In this document: positions 44,590 through 55,126 of the stretch, one piece after another
Layout: each line of letters opens with the position of its first letter
How positions within the stretch are numbered: the stretch's first letter is position 1
Assembly: GCF_020618415.1 (NCBI RefSeq)
Contig: NZ_CP085345.1
Coordinates: 1,364,001-1,428,000, forward strand
Origin: Cupriavidus sp. MP-37
GTDB lineage: Bacteria; Pseudomonadota; Gammaproteobacteria; Burkholderiales; Burkholderiaceae
Length of the DNA: 64,000 bases
Direction of reading: 5' to 3'
Made by a program: the position numbers and the translations under genes
The notes under the pieces: generated by a model
The model's input: only the letters and a program-made list of their open reading frames with translations
Databases searched by the model: none
What the model was told of the DNA's origin: nothing

Positions 44590-45324
44590 TCAATGTCCGA
44601 ACAGGCGGCGCAGCCATGCCGCGAGACGCGCGAAGACATCGTCGGGCGCTTCGCGGAACAGCGCCGGGCGCACGCGCTCGACCTGCTCCAGCACGCGCGA
44701 GGCCTCGTCCGGCTGCATCGAGCCATACTCCAGCGCCAGCCCCAGCATGCCGCGCAGCTCGCCCACGCGGGCGCGGCCGATGGCCTCGTTGTCTTCGGTC
44801 TGCAGCGCGTACATCAGGTCATAGGCACGCTGGCGCAGGCTTTCGGCCAGGCGCCAGGCCGGCGTGCGCATGCGTTCTTCCAGCGCGCGCAGGTCTTCCG
44901 CCGACTGCGCCACCTGCGTCGCCAGGGCCTCGGTATAGGCACTGTCGGCGCCGCACTCGGCCAGCACCTGCGCCGCCCATTCGCGCGCATGCGCGAGGCG
45001 CTGCTCGCCGCTCCAGCCGGGCTGCACCGCCAGGCCAAAGCCGAAGCGCTGGGCATCGCGCATCAGCGCCGCCAGTGCATTGGGCAACTGCTTGTCGAAC
45101 ACGCGGCGCGCCCAGCCGTATTCACCCCCGGACAGCAGCCGCGAGACCGCGCGCTCGGTCAGCGGGCCGTCATGCTGCAGCAGCCGCGCGCGCAAAAAGT
45201 CATTGAACTCGGGCGGCAGGAACTCGCGGTCCAGCCCGGTCGAGACCCCGATGAACTGGTCGAATTCCTTGCGCAGCCTGGCCGCGTCCTCTTGCGGCAA
45301 GGCCAGGGTGATGTCGGTCGTCAT
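44590..45324 (-). CDS. Hypothetical helical protein downstream of a chemoreceptor
   Basis: The product is 244 residues from the ATG chosen (MTTDITLALPQEDAARLRKE); the frame opens eight codons earlier. It is almost wholly helical and rich in Ala, Arg and Leu (AREWAAQVLAECGADSAYTE, LRALEERMRTPAWRLAESLR) with no membrane segment or known motif. It starts 8 bases after the upstream chemoreceptor's stop, so it is probably cotranscribed with it and may act in receptor signalling. I do not recognise the family. Confidence 0.7.
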   Translation of the reverse strand: MTTDITLALPQEDAARLRKEFDQFIGVSTGLDREFLPPEFNDFLRARLLQHDGPLTERAVSRLLSGGEYGWARRVFDKQLPNALAALMRDAQRFGFGLAVQPGWSGEQRLAHAREWAAQVLAECGADSAYTEALATQVAQSAEDLRALEERMRTPAWRLAESLRQRAYDLMYALQTEDNEAIGRARVGELRGMLGLALEYGSMQPDEASRVLEQVERVRPALFREAPDDVFARLAAWLRRLFGH

Positions 45325-45332
45325 GGCAACAC

Positions 45333-47174
45333 TCAGAACGCGCTCCAATCGCCGTTGTCGGCAGCGGCGAGGGCCGGCCGCGGCGTCACGGCCGCTGCGC
45401 GCGGCACCGGCTTTGCTGGCGCCGGCTCGACTGCGTCGTGCGGGGCTTCATCCGCGCTCGCGGCTTCCGCCTTTGCCATCGGCAGCTTGGCCGCACGCTT
45501 GCCCGCGGCAATGGCACGCACTGCGCCCGCGGCGCGCTGGGCCCTGGCGGGCGCCGTCGCGGCGGCCGGCAACACCTCGAAGCGCTCCGCGCGCTCGTCC
45601 TCCGCGGCGAGTCGGAAGGTGGCCACTGCGGACTGCAGGCGGCTGGCCTGCTCTTCCAGCGCGCCCGCCGCGGCGGCGGCTTCTTCGACCAGCGCCGCGT
45701 TCTGCTGCGTCACCTCATCCATCTGCGCGACCGCCTGGTTCACCTGTTCGATGCCCGAGCTCTGCTCGGCCGACGCCGCGCTGATCTCGCCCATGATGTC
45801 GGTCACGCGCTTGACCGCCTGCACGATCTCGTCCATGGTCTTGCCGGCCTGGCCAACCAGCGCCGAGCCGTTGTCGACGCGCGCCACGGTATCGCCGATC
45901 AGGCCCTTGATCTCCTTGGCCGCGTTGGCGCTGCGCTGCGCCAGGCTGCGCACCTCGCCCGCCACCACTGCGAAGCCGCGGCCCTGCTCACCGGCGCGCG
46001 CCGCTTCCACCGCAGCGTTCAGCGCCAGGATATTGGTCTGGAACGCAATGCCCTCGATCACGCCGATGATGTCGACGATCTTCTTCGAGGCATCGTTGAT
46101 CTCGTCCATGGTCTGCACCACCCGGCCCACCACTTCGCCGCCGCGCACGGCAGTGTCCGAAGCGTTGGCCGCCAGCCCGCTGGCCTGGCGCGCGTTGTCC
46201 GCGTTCTGGCGCACCGTGCTGGTCAGCTCTTCCATGCTCGACGCGGTCTGCTCCAGCGACGCCGCCTGCTGCTCGGTGCGCTGCGACAGGTCGTTGTTGC
46301 CCGCGGCAATCTCGCGCGAGGCGCTGCCGATCGATTCGGCCGAGGCCTTGAAATCCCGCACCATGCGCGACAGCTGCTGCTGCATCTGCTGCATCGCATA
46401 GACCAGGCTGCTCTTGTCGCCGGCGCGCGTGGTCACCGGCGAGGAGAAATCGCCCTCGGCAATGCGCGCGGCGATGGCCGCGGCATAGCCCGGCTCGCCG
46501 CCCAGCTGGCGCGACAGCGCGCGTGCCAGCAGCACACCGAGCAGCACCGACAGCGCCAGCCCGCCCAGCACCAGGCCCAGCATCCACAGCCGGGTCTCGT
46601 CGTAGACGCTGCGCGCTTCTTCCATGTTGTTGCGGGCGCGGTCGTCGCGGCGCTTGACCATCTGCAGCATCACCGCTTCCAGCGCGTGGCTGTCCTTGAG
46701 CAGGTCAGCGCTTTCGGAGAACACCTGGCTCTCGAACTGCGAGGTATCCAGCGGCTGCTTGCTGACCAGCTCAACATACTTTTCCATGCGCGCGCGGAAC
46801 GCCGGCGACAGATCCTGGTACTGCTTGACCAGCGCCTTGCCCTCCGGCCGCTCGAAGGCGCCGGCTACCTGGCGGATGCGCTCATCCATCGCGGCCAGCG
46901 ATTTGGCGATCTGCTCTTTCTCGACCGTGCGCTCGCCCATGGTCGATGCCGACAGCAGCGCGATCTGCGCGCGGCTGGCGTAGACCAGGTTGATGTTGGC
47001 GTCCTGCACCGCCTTCAGCGCGCGCAGGTCGTCGTGGTAGATCTTGCCGGTCCAGTCGGCCATGCGGCCCATGTTGACGACGCCCAGCAGCCCCATCACG
47101 GCGCCGATCACGGCAACGACCAGGAATCCGGCAACCAGCCTGGTCGTGACGCGCAATTGATTGAACCAATGCAT
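45333..47174 (-). CDS. Methyl-accepting chemotaxis protein with periplasmic four-helix sensor
   Basis: A transmembrane receptor (613 residues). TM1 is [20 protein letters not shown], a Tar-type helical sensor domain follows, TM2 is [20 protein letters not shown], then a HAMP and the MCP signalling domain with the hairpin tip [20 protein letters not shown]. The C terminus ends GDWSAF, a WxxF pentapeptide tether for CheR/CheB after an Ala/Pro-rich linker. The ligand is unknown. Bases 45652-46304 are identical to those of the next receptor gene. Confidence 0.94.
   Translation of the reverse strand: MHWFNQLRVTTRLVAGFLVVAVIGAVMGLLGVVNMGRMADWTGKIYHDDLRALKAVQDANINLVYASRAQIALLSASTMGERTVEKEQIAKSLAAMDERIRQVAGAFERPEGKALVKQYQDLSPAFRARMEKYVELVSKQPLDTSQFESQVFSESADLLKDSHALEAVMLQMVKRRDDRARNNMEEARSVYDETRLWMLGLVLGGLALSVLLGVLLARALSRQLGGEPGYAAAIAARIAEGDFSSPVTTRAGDKSSLVYAMQQMQQQLSRMVRDFKASAESIGSASREIAAGNNDLSQRTEQQAASLEQTASSMEELTSTVRQNADNARQASGLAANASDTAVRGGEVVGRVVQTMDEINDASKKIVDIIGVIEGIAFQTNILALNAAVEAARAGEQGRGFAVVAGEVRSLAQRSANAAKEIKGLIGDTVARVDNGSALVGQAGKTMDEIVQAVKRVTDIMGEISAASAEQSSGIEQVNQAVAQMDEVTQQNAALVEEAAAAAGALEEQASRLQSAVATFRLAAEDERAERFEVLPAAATAPARAQRAAGAVRAIAAGKRAAKLPMAKAEAASADEAPHDAVEPAPAKPVPRAAAVTPRPALAAADNGDWSAF
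45652..46304 (-). repeat. 653-bp direct repeat inside chemoreceptor genes (copy 1)
   Basis: This tract encodes the receptor signalling domain and reads the same, base for base by eye, as 47409-48061 in the neighbouring gene. Identity begins and ends sharply, while the flanks are unrelated. Confidence 0.9.
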
Positions 47175-47290
47175 AGCAACTCCCCCTTGTAACTGAAGCC
47201 TCGGGCACGGCCTGCCGCACCCTGTGTACGCTGGCAGCGCGGTATGCCGCGGCTGCCTTCACTTCGATCCCTACCGTGCTGGTCCCGTGC

Positions 47291-48934
47291 CTAGGCCGGT
47301 GCCAGCGCCGCAGCGCCGCGCGCCTGCGCGGGCTGGCGCTGCGGGCGCACCTCCGCCTGCATGCTGACGCGGAAGGTCGCCACGGCATCGCGTAGCCGCA
47401 GCGCCTGTTCTTCCAGCGCGCCCGCCGCGGCGGCGGCTTCTTCGACCAGCGCCGCGTTCTGCTGCGTCACCTCATCCATCTGCGCGACCGCCTGGTTCAC
47501 CTGTTCGATGCCCGAGCTCTGCTCGGCCGACGCCGCGCTGATCTCGCCCATGATGTCGGTCACGCGCTTGACCGCCTGCACGATCTCGTCCATGGTCTTG
47601 CCGGCCTGGCCAACCAGCGCCGAGCCGTTGTCGACGCGCGCCACGGTATCGCCGATCAGGCCCTTGATCTCCTTGGCCGCGTTGGCGCTGCGCTGCGCCA
47701 GGCTGCGCACCTCGCCCGCCACCACTGCGAAGCCGCGGCCCTGCTCACCGGCGCGCGCCGCTTCCACCGCAGCGTTCAGCGCCAGGATATTGGTCTGGAA
47801 CGCAATGCCCTCGATCACGCCGATGATGTCGACGATCTTCTTCGAGGCATCGTTGATCTCGTCCATGGTCTGCACCACCCGGCCCACCACTTCGCCGCCG
47901 CGCACGGCAGTGTCCGAAGCGTTGGCCGCCAGCCCGCTGGCCTGGCGCGCGTTGTCCGCGTTCTGGCGCACCGTGCTGGTCAGCTCTTCCATGCTCGACG
48001 CGGTCTGCTCCAGCGACGCCGCCTGCTGCTCGGTGCGCTGCGACAGGTCGTTGTTGCCCGCCGCCACCTGGCGCGTCGCGGTCGAGATGCTGGCCATGCC
48101 TTCCTGGATCTCATGCACCACCGACAGCAGGCTGCGCTGCATGGTCTGCATCGCCTGCGCCAGCGCGCCGATCTCGTCGGTGCTGCGGTGGTCGAAGCGC
48201 GTGGTCAGGTCGCCCGCGCCCATGCGCAGCGCGAAGTCCAGCATGTCGCGCACCGGCCGGTTCACGCGCGCCAGCAGCATCGTGCCGGCGGCGAAGGACG
48301 AGGCCAGCGCCAGCGCAAAGCCGCCCCACAGCCACGGGCGCAACGGCGCGGCGCCCGCGCCGCCCAGCGCTTCCACCGCGACCAGCGCGGCCAGGAACCA
48401 CACCAGGCCGCCGGCCTGCGCCCACAGGATGCGGCGCTTCAGGTTCAGCCGCAGCAGCCGCTGCGCCAGGCCACGCAAGCCGGTGCGCACCACCGCGCCA
48501 TGACGGATCGCCAGCCCGTCGGCACGTCCCGCGCGCAAGCGCGCATAGGCAGCGGCCGCAGCCTGCACCTGCTCGCGCGTCGCCATCGAGCGCACCGAGG
48601 TGTAGCCGACCACGCGGCCGTCGACGCGCGTCGGCGTCACGGTGGCATTGACCCAGTAGAAGTCGCCGTTCTTGCGGCGGTTCTTGACCACGCCCATCCA
48701 CGTGCGCCCGGCCTGCAGGTCTTGCCACAGGTCGGCAAAGGCCTCGGGCGGCATGTCGGGATGGCGCACCAGGTTATGCGGCGCGCCCAGCAATTCTTCT
48801 GCCGTAAAGCCGCTGGCCTCGATGAAGGTGCGGTTGGCAAAGGTGATACGGCCCTTGAGGTCGGTGCGCGAGATCAGGTAGTCAGAGGGAGACAGCTGGT
48901 ACTCGCGCTGCGTGACGGGTTGGTTGTTTCGCAT
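47291..48934 (-). CDS. aer: PAS-domain aerotaxis-type receptor (Aer-like)
   Basis: The 547-residue protein has an N-terminal PAS domain typical of Aer ([59 protein letters not shown]), which binds FAD in E. coli Aer and senses redox or oxygen. Then come a hydrophobic anchor ([20 protein letters not shown]), HAMP and an MCP signalling domain. Unlike the other two receptors here it lacks a C-terminal WxxF tether, ending in a short Ala-rich tail. Its signalling domain shares a 653-base identical tract with the neighbour. Confidence 0.92.
   Translation of the reverse strand: MRNNQPVTQREYQLSPSDYLISRTDLKGRITFANRTFIEASGFTAEELLGAPHNLVRHPDMPPEAFADLWQDLQAGRTWMGVVKNRRKNGDFYWVNATVTPTRVDGRVVGYTSVRSMATREQVQAAAAAYARLRAGRADGLAIRHGAVVRTGLRGLAQRLLRLNLKRRILWAQAGGLVWFLAALVAVEALGGAGAAPLRPWLWGGFALALASSFAAGTMLLARVNRPVRDMLDFALRMGAGDLTTRFDHRSTDEIGALAQAMQTMQRSLLSVVHEIQEGMASISTATRQVAAGNNDLSQRTEQQAASLEQTASSMEELTSTVRQNADNARQASGLAANASDTAVRGGEVVGRVVQTMDEINDASKKIVDIIGVIEGIAFQTNILALNAAVEAARAGEQGRGFAVVAGEVRSLAQRSANAAKEIKGLIGDTVARVDNGSALVGQAGKTMDEIVQAVKRVTDIMGEISAASAEQSSGIEQVNQAVAQMDEVTQQNAALVEEAAAAAGALEEQALRLRDAVATFRVSMQAEVRPQRQPAQARGAAALAPA
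47409..48061 (-). repeat. 653-bp direct repeat inside chemoreceptor genes (copy 2)
   Basis: Second copy of the signalling-domain tract, in the Aer-like gene, 1757 bases from copy 1 and in the same direction. Recombination between the two would delete the intervening DNA and fuse the receptors. Confidence 0.9.
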
Positions 48935-49052
48935 CTATGTCGGTACTGCTTGCCCGTGGCGCGCCGCATGGGTCCATGCGGCCGCACCGCGGGCGGGTTC
49001 GGTCCGGCGCGCGGGTGGCGCGTGCCGGACGGCGGGGGGCGCTGCGGCAGGA

Positions 49053-49529
49053 TCAGGACACCGCTTCCAGTGCGGCCAGTTCTTCGGTATTGAGCAGCTT
49101 CTCGATATCGACCAGGATCAGCATGCGCTGCTCGACCGAGCCCAGGCCGCGGATGTAGTCGGTCGCCAGTTCGCCGGAGAAGTGCGGCGTGGGCTTGATC
49201 TGCGCGGCGCTCAGCGTGAGCACGTCGGAGACGCCATCCACCACGATGCCGGTGGTGCGCTCGTTCAGGTCGACGATGATCACGACCGTGTACTGGTCGT
49301 AGCTGACGTTGGGCTGGCGGAACTTGATGCGCAGGTCGATGATCGGCACGATGATGCCGCGCAGGTTGATCACGCCCTTGATGTAGTCGGGCGCATTCGC
49401 GATCTGGGTGACCGACTCGTAGCCGCGGATCTCCTGCACCTTCAGGATATCGACGCCGTATTCCTCGCGGCCGAGGGTAAAGGCCAGGAACTCCTCGCCC
49501 GCGCCGTCTGCCTTGTCGATGTGCTGCAT
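49053..49529 (-). CDS. cheW: Second chemotaxis coupling protein CheW
   Basis: The 158-residue protein is a single CheW domain ([24 protein letters not shown] start, [40 protein letters not shown]), clearly paralogous to the CheW at 38.4 kb. It lies just upstream of the Aer-like receptor on the same strand and probably couples the local receptors to CheA. Confidence 0.94.
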   Translation of the reverse strand: MQHIDKADGAGEEFLAFTLGREEYGVDILKVQEIRGYESVTQIANAPDYIKGVINLRGIIVPIIDLRIKFRQPNVSYDQYTVVIIVDLNERTTGIVVDGVSDVLTLSAAQIKPTPHFSGELATDYIRGLGSVEQRMLILVDIEKLLNTEELAALEAVS

Positions 49530-49671
49530 GGTCTAGCCCCCCAAAATTGGCTCATGCTGGTTTCTCTGGCGCTGCAGCGGCCTGGGCCGCTGCAGCGCCG
49601 GGGCATGACTTCGCCCACCAGTGTTTACGGCAGCATCCGGGGGTGACTGAAGGGCGACGCCGTCGCTTTCC

Positions 49672-50064
49672 TTACCCTTCCGACGTAGGGGGTGCCGCGT
49701 CCAGCAGCGCGGCCACGGCCTGCATCAGCCCGTCCGGGTCGAACGGCTTGGGCAGGAAGCCCGACGCGCCCGCGGCGCGGGCCTGCTCGCGGATGTTGCC
49801 GTCCTGCTCGGTGGTCAGCATCAGGATCGGCATGCGCGCATAGCGCGGCGTCGCGCGCAGGCTGCGGATCAGCGTCAGGCCGTCCATGCCTGGCATGACC
49901 TGGTCGGTAACCAGCATGCCGAAGTTGCCCGCGAGCGCCAGCGCATGCGCCTGGTCGCCGTCCGCGGCCTCGGTCACGTCGAATCCTCCGGCCCGCAGGC
50001 AGGCGCCGATCATGCGGCGTAGCGAGGGAGAATCGTCGACGACGAGGATGCTGGGCAATGACAT
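49672..50064 (-). CDS. Single-domain CheY-like response regulator
   Basis: A 130-residue receiver with the acidic pair at residues 10-11 (LVVDDSPSL), phosphoacceptor Asp 54 (MLVTDQVMPGMDG), and switch residues (LMLTTEQDG, GFLPKPFDPDG). No output domain. The ATG follows GGAGGCG. It heads the receptor/CheW block, so it likely takes part in chemotaxis, perhaps as a phosphate sink or alternative CheY. Confidence 0.88.
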   Translation of the reverse strand: MSLPSILVVDDSPSLRRMIGACLRAGGFDVTEAADGDQAHALALAGNFGMLVTDQVMPGMDGLTLIRSLRATPRYARMPILMLTTEQDGNIREQARAAGASGFLPKPFDPDGLMQAVAALLDAAPPTSEG

Positions 50065-50296
50065 GGGCGCCTCCGGAGGTGCAGGAACGGGTGGGTCCGC
50101 CAGGAAAGATGGAAGGTGCGGCCGGCGACGGATGGGCCGGCGCAAGCCGCCGCACGAACATGGCAGCCTGCCAGAGTGGTTATCGGCGGCGCGGCGGGAC
50201 GACTTTAGTTTGGCCTTGGGGATGCAGGCCGGTTGCGCGCTTGGCGGGCGCTGTCGCGGGCGAAACCGAAGGCATGTTCTCTCCCGCTTGTTTGCG

Positions 50297-50322
50297 CCCC
50301 TCTCCCGCGCGCGGGAGAGGGG
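50297..50322. repeat. CTCTCCCGC-family hairpin variant
   Basis: CCCCTCTCCCGC and GCGGGAGAGGGG are a perfect 12-base inverted repeat around GC. It shares the stem of the element at 9205 but has a different right flank (GCGGGGGTGAGGGCCAGC). Confidence 0.8.
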
Positions 50323-50457
50323 CGGGGGTGAGGGCCAGCGGTGGCAATGGCGACGCCCTTCACTTCGTTGACGCTCTCGCCCTCACCCCAACCCTACCCA
50401 GGAACCCTTACTAACCCATTGATTCTGCTAGTACCGCCAAAGAATCAAATGCCACCG

Positions 50458-50547
50458 TCATTCCCGCGAAGGCGGGAATCCAGCGTCTTAAAAGTCCCCC
50501 TTCGGGGGACAGAAAGCCACTGGGTCCCCGCCTTCGCGGGGACGACG
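50458..50547. repeat. Intergenic palindrome, AATCCAGCGTC family (copy 4, with nested hairpin)
   Basis: The outer arms CATTCCCGCGAAGGCGGGAA and CCCCGCCTTCGCGGGGACG match the family, and the centre carries an added perfect hairpin GTCCCCC/GGGGGAC around TTC (50494-50510) between AATCCAGCGTCTTAAAA and CCACTGGGT. Confidence 0.85.
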
Positions 50548-50593
50548 CCCCGGTTCGTCGGAGCAAGTCGGCAAGTGCAAGACGTGCGTTGAT

Positions 50594-50636
50594 CTCTCCC
50601 GCAAGCGGGAGAGGGAGTACGCAAGCGGGGGTTGGA
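50594..50636. repeat. Intergenic palindromic repeat, CTCTCCCGC family (copy 2)
   Basis: CTCTCCCGC-AA-GCGGGAGAG plus GGAGTACGCAAGCGGGGGTT, nearly identical to 9208-9249, including the non-palindromic right flank. It lies just past the end of the EAL gene. Confidence 0.82.
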
Positions 50637-50656
50637 AGGCCGGGGGCAAAAAAACA

Positions 50657-52630
50657 TCACCCCCCAGCCTGCCCCCGCAACGCCTCCGCAAACCCCCCAG
50701 CATCCAGCGGCAGCGACAACAGGTACCCCTGCACCTCGTCGCACCCCATCTCGTTGAGAATCTCCAGCTGCGACGCCGATTCCACGCCTTCGGCCACCAC
50801 CTTCATGCGCAGCTCGTGCGCCAGCGCCACCATCGAACCGACGATGGCGCGCCCCTGCGCATCGGTATCGAGCCCGCCGATCAGCGTGCGGTCGATCTTG
50901 AGCGTGCCCACGCGCAGCCGCTTGAGGTAGCCCAGGCTGGAATAGCCGCTGCCGAAATCGTCCAGCGCCACCTGGATGCCCAGCGACTGCAGCTCGGCCA
51001 GCGTTTCCAGCGACTTGCCGATGTCCTTCATCGCCGCGGTCTCGGTGATTTCCAGAGTGATCGCCGAGGGCGGGATGTCGTGCTGGTGGATCTGCTCCAG
51101 CAGGTATTGCGGGAAGTTGCGGCTGGCAAAGCGCAGCCCCGAGACATTGATCGCCACCGGCACGGTCGGCACGCCGGCGTCGCGCCACTGGCGCACCTGG
51201 CGGCACACGCTGGTCAGGACCCAGTCGTCGAGCTTGTCGATCTGGCCCGACTGCTCGGCCACGGCGATGAACTCGGCGGGGCTGACCTGGCCCAGCGCGG
51301 GATGGCGCCAGCGGCAGAGCGCCTCGGCGCCGACCACGGTGCGGCGGCGCGCGTCGTACTTGGGCTGGAACTGCAGCGACAGCGTATCGTCCTGGATCGC
51401 CACCCACAGGTCGCGCCGGATCACGCGGGTGCGGCGCGCGCGCTCGCCGGCGGCGCTGTTGAACAGGCGCACCTGGTTCGACCCGCTCTGGCGCGCTTCG
51501 GCGAGGCTGACGCGGGCGGCCTGCATCAGCGTTTCGGAGGTATGCGCGTCGCGCGGATAGATGGCGATGCCGATATTCACGCCGATCTGCATCTGCAGCC
51601 CGCGCGCAGCGATGAACTCCGCCAGCGAGCCCAGCATGCGCGAGCCCAGTTCCTGCGCGCGGCCATGGTGGACCAGCTCGGGCACGCCCACGGCAAACTC
51701 GTCGCGCGCCAGCCGCGCCAGGAAGTCGTGCGGCTCCAGCACCGCCTGAGCCAGCGCGCCGGCGTCCTGGGCCAGGATATCGTCGGCGCGGACTTCGAAC
51801 ACCTCGTCGACTTCGCGGTAATCGGCGATATGGATCAGCAGCACGGCGCAGCCGGTCTCGGCCAGGCGGGCGTGGCCGATGGCCTGGTCCAGCCAGCGGC
51901 CGAACGCGACGCGGTCGGGCATCACCGTCGCCACGCTGTATTCGCCCACCGTGTCCTGGCCGCGCGCCCCGGCACGCACGGTCAGGCGTCCCGGGCGCCC
52001 GGGAACCCGCGCGCCGCGCCGCGCCAGCCGCGGCTCGGCGCCGCGGTGCAGGCTGGGCAGGTCATCGGCCAGTTCATCGGCCAGCGCGGCTTCGGCGCGC
52101 GCCGGCGCCGGCAGCCAGCCGCGCGACTGGGCCCGGTGGACCGCGAAGAGCAGCGCGCACAGCGCGGTCAGCCCGCCCGCCAGCCAGGCCGGATGTGGCA
52201 GGCCGGCGGCGTCGATGCAATCGCGCGCGGTGACCGTGCCCGCGCCGCACGAGCGCCCCAGGTGCGTGCCGGCGGCCGCGACCAGCCCGGCCCCGGCCAC
52301 CACCGCCATCAGCGCCGCGCCGCGCCACAGGCGCGCGCCCTGGCGCAGCCACTGCACCAGCAGCTTGACCGCCGTGGTGGCCGCCGCCGCGGCGGCAAAG
52401 CTGGCCGCCAGCTGCGCCGTGTCGTGGACGGCCGGCACGCTACCCGACAGGCCCACCACCAGCACCGGCATGCCGATGCTCAATTGCGACAGCAGCGCCG
52501 CCGACCACGTCAGTACGCGCAGCGACCGGCTGCCGGCCGGCTGGTCCGCGCGCCCGGCGCGAACGCCAAGGGCGGCGGCTACGCCCAGCAGGGCAGCCAG
52601 CAGCAACAGGACGGAACTCAGGGCAATCAT
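50657..52630 (-). CDS. Membrane GGDEF/EAL protein, probable c-di-GMP phosphodiesterase
   Basis: The 657-residue protein has an N-terminal membrane region with about five hydrophobic segments (VLLLLAALLGVAAALGVRAG, WLAGGLTALCALLFAVHRA), a GGDEF domain whose signature is degenerate (LARDEFAVG, so cyclase activity is unlikely), and an EAL domain with the catalytic motifs kept (GAEALCRWRHPALG, INVSGLRF, LEITETAAM, LDDFGSGYSSLGYLKRL, KIDRTLIGGL). It should hydrolyse c-di-GMP, favouring motility, fitting its place among chemotaxis genes. Confidence 0.9.
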   Translation of the reverse strand: MIALSSVLLLLAALLGVAAALGVRAGRADQPAGSRSLRVLTWSAALLSQLSIGMPVLVVGLSGSVPAVHDTAQLAASFAAAAAATTAVKLLVQWLRQGARLWRGAALMAVVAGAGLVAAAGTHLGRSCGAGTVTARDCIDAAGLPHPAWLAGGLTALCALLFAVHRAQSRGWLPAPARAEAALADELADDLPSLHRGAEPRLARRGARVPGRPGRLTVRAGARGQDTVGEYSVATVMPDRVAFGRWLDQAIGHARLAETGCAVLLIHIADYREVDEVFEVRADDILAQDAGALAQAVLEPHDFLARLARDEFAVGVPELVHHGRAQELGSRMLGSLAEFIAARGLQMQIGVNIGIAIYPRDAHTSETLMQAARVSLAEARQSGSNQVRLFNSAAGERARRTRVIRRDLWVAIQDDTLSLQFQPKYDARRRTVVGAEALCRWRHPALGQVSPAEFIAVAEQSGQIDKLDDWVLTSVCRQVRQWRDAGVPTVPVAINVSGLRFASRNFPQYLLEQIHQHDIPPSAITLEITETAAMKDIGKSLETLAELQSLGIQVALDDFGSGYSSLGYLKRLRVGTLKIDRTLIGGLDTDAQGRAIVGSMVALAHELRMKVVAEGVESASQLEILNEMGCDEVQGYLLSLPLDAGGFAEALRGQAGG

Positions 52631-52743
52631 TGGGCTGCGCGATGATGATGAAGATGCGCGAAGACGGTCAGGACGCGGGGCAAACCCCGCATCATGTCAT
52701 CTTGCAGTCGCCGTGTGAACAGGGCAATGACTCGAACGCAGGG

Positions 52744-54582
52744 TTAGAACGCGCTCCAGTCATCATCGCCGCCGGCCGCAGCCAGTGCCGGCCGTGCTGC
52801 CGGCCTTGCTGCCGGTGCGCTTGCAGGTCGGCTTGCAGGGCCACTTGCAGGGCCACTAGCCGGCTTGCTCGCAGCTGCGGCCGGCGTGCCACGCATCGCC
52901 GCGGTGCGCGCCGCACGGCTGGCAGCGGCGACGGCAGGCGCTGCCGGCGTTGCCGATGGCACCGCCTTTGCCACGGCCTTTGCCGCTGCCTGCGCCGCCA
53001 TGGCCGGTGCCGCCATGGCCGGCGCCGCTGCGGCGCCGACCGTGAACACCGAGACCACGTTCTTGAGCTTCTGCGCCTGCTCTTCCAGCGCACCGGCAGC
53101 GGCGGCAGCCTCTTCGACCAGCGCGGCGTTCTGCTGCGTGACCTGGTCCATCTGGGTCACGGCCTGGCTGACCTGCTCGATGCCGCTGGTCTGCTCCTGC
53201 GACGCGGCGCCGATCTCGTTCATGATGTCCGTGACCCGGCGCACCGCCTGCACGATCTCGCCCATGGTCTGGCCGGCTTCGGCCACCAGCCGGGTGCCGC
53301 TCTCCACGCGCTGGCCCGACTCGCTGATCAGCGCCTCGATCTCCTTGGCGGCCGAGGCCGAGCGCTGCGCCAGGCTGCGCACCTCGCCCGCCACCACGGC
53401 AAAGCCGCGTCCCTGCTCGCCGGCGCGGGCCGCTTCCACCGCGGCATTGAGCGCCAGGATATTGGTCTGGAAGGCAATGCCCTCGATCACGCTGATGATT
53501 TCCACCACCTTGCGCGAGGCGCCGTTGATCTCGTTCATGGTGTCAACCACGCGGCCCACCACGTCGCCGCCCTTGAGCGCGATCTGCGAGGCCTCGCTTG
53601 CCAGCACGCCGGCCTGGCGCGCGTTGTCGGCGTTCTGGCGCACCACCGTGGTCAGCTCTTCCATGCTCGCGGCGGTCTGTTCCAGCGACGAGGCCTGTTC
53701 CTCGGTGCGCTGCGACAGGTCCAGGTTGCCGGTGGAAATCTGCTGCGTGGCCGACGCCATCGAATCCGCGCCGCTGCGCACTTCGGCAACGATGCCCGAC
53801 AGGCTTGCCTGCATCGCCGCCAGTGCCTGCATCATGCGCCCGATCTCGTTCTTCGAGATGCTGGTGATGCGCGCGGTCAGGTCGCCGCGGGCGATGCGCT
53901 CGAACACCGCCAGCGCCTCTTGCACCGGCGCGACGATGGCGCGGTTCAGCGTGACCGTGCACAGCGCGGCAATCGCCAAGCCCAGCACGATCATCACGAT
54001 CGACAGCATGCGGATGCGCGCAAAGCTGGCCTGCGCCGCGGCAAAGTTCGACTCGCCCGCCGCCATCTGGAACTTCTGCAGCTTCTCGTGCGCGCTCGAC
54101 ATGCTGCGCTGCAGGTCAGGCAGAACCTTCTTTGCCAGCCGCACGGCCTCTTCCTGGTTGCCCGCCAGCGACGCCGCCTGCAGCGGCAGCACGCCCTGCT
54201 CCATGAAGGCCTGGCGCTGCTTGCCCAGTTCCGCCGCCAGCGCCTGCTCTTCTGCATTCTGCGGCAGGCTCATATAGCGTTTCCATGCCGCGTCCGACGC
54301 CTCCACGAACACGCGGGAGCGATCCACGTTGACCTTGGGATCGTCCTGCTCGCCCATCATCACGTTGCGGTCCAGCGCCAGCCGCATGCGCGTGGTGGCC
54401 AGCATCGCGTCGCTGAGCGCCACGGTCGAGCCAAGCTGGTTGGCATAGGTTTCCCTGAGCGCGTCGTTGCTCTGCGAGATGCCGTACAGGCCGGCCCCGC
54501 CGACCAGCAACAGCAGCAGCGACAGGATTCCCATGGCGCCCCGTAGCAGGGTCTTGATCTGAATATTGTTGTGGAAGGACAT
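52744..54582 (-). CDS. Methyl-accepting chemotaxis protein with Tar-type sensor
   Basis: A receptor of 612 residues from the ATG chosen ([20 protein letters not shown]; an extension of 11 codons is open upstream). TM1 [17 protein letters not shown], a helical periplasmic sensor, TM2 [24 protein letters not shown] and signalling domain with tip [20 protein letters not shown]. The tail is a 100-residue Ala/Pro/Ser linker with repeats of ASGP/ASRP ending in DDDWSAF, a CheR/CheB tether. Its signalling domain is related to, but not DNA-identical with, the other two receptors. Confidence 0.94.
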   Translation of the reverse strand: MSFHNNIQIKTLLRGAMGILSLLLLLVGGAGLYGISQSNDALRETYANQLGSTVALSDAMLATTRMRLALDRNVMMGEQDDPKVNVDRSRVFVEASDAAWKRYMSLPQNAEEQALAAELGKQRQAFMEQGVLPLQAASLAGNQEEAVRLAKKVLPDLQRSMSSAHEKLQKFQMAAGESNFAAAQASFARIRMLSIVMIVLGLAIAALCTVTLNRAIVAPVQEALAVFERIARGDLTARITSISKNEIGRMMQALAAMQASLSGIVAEVRSGADSMASATQQISTGNLDLSQRTEEQASSLEQTAASMEELTTVVRQNADNARQAGVLASEASQIALKGGDVVGRVVDTMNEINGASRKVVEIISVIEGIAFQTNILALNAAVEAARAGEQGRGFAVVAGEVRSLAQRSASAAKEIEALISESGQRVESGTRLVAEAGQTMGEIVQAVRRVTDIMNEIGAASQEQTSGIEQVSQAVTQMDQVTQQNAALVEEAAAAAGALEEQAQKLKNVVSVFTVGAAAAPAMAAPAMAAQAAAKAVAKAVPSATPAAPAVAAASRAARTAAMRGTPAAAASKPASGPASGPASRPASAPAARPAARPALAAAGGDDDWSAF

Positions 54583-55126
54583 GATGAAATAAGACACAGG
54601 CAATCCGCGGGACACACCCCTTGCCCCGGTCCGGCAGGATCTTTACCGCATTGATCCGCCCTGCCCGGATAACGGCGCGCCCCCCTCATCCTTGAGTCGC
54701 TGCCCGGCACGCACGGTTATGGTGAATCGGCGATAAACGCCATGTCGGATATCAGCCACGTAGCGGGCTTTGGCTGGCGGGTATGACCTGAAACCGGGTT
54801 GCCGCTGTCCGTAAATGCCGGCGCGATTAATGTCATGGCCGGTATCCGCACACCGCGACGACAGACGGTGCGGTAGCGAATACCGCCAGGGATTTCGGCA
54901 CCGCTGCCCACCTCTCAGTACCGCCAGCATGCGGCAAAATCCGCGGTGACCCGGCCTGACACTGAAAGTTCACACAATTATCAGCGGCAAGAATTTTCGC
55001 AAAAACCGTCCGGGATTACGCGCCCGGGATTTGCAGCCGGCATCCGGCCCGTTATAATTGTTTTCAGCATTTTCCCCGCCCACCAGCGCACCCAGCGCAA
55101 TTCAATCACCGGAAACCGAGGACGCA
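54583..55126. promoter_or_regulatory. Divergent region between chemoreceptor and hns genes
   Basis: This holds the promoter of the leftward receptor and the hns promoter given separately. I see several short imperfect palindromes but no gene, and no sigma-28 consensus for the receptor could be fixed by eye. Confidence 0.5.
55031..55058 (+). promoter_or_regulatory. Sigma-70 promoter of the H-NS gene
   Basis: TTGCAG (55031-55036) and a perfect TATAAT (55053-55058) with a 16-base spacer, in an AT-rich dip. The start would be near 55065, leaving a leader of about 60 bases. Confidence 0.75.

Larger units (their letters stand above)
50065..50656. other. Gene-free region with three palindromic repeats
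   Basis: About 590 bases with no coding signal. It contains hairpins at 50297-50322, 50458-50547 and 50594-50613, listed separately, i.e. two unrelated repeat families side by side. Confidence 0.7.

Noticed and set aside
54840..54870. Imperfect hairpin CCGCACACCG...CGGTGCGG before the chemoreceptor
   Set aside because: The arms differ by an extra CA and there is no T-run or promoter link; too weak to list as an element.
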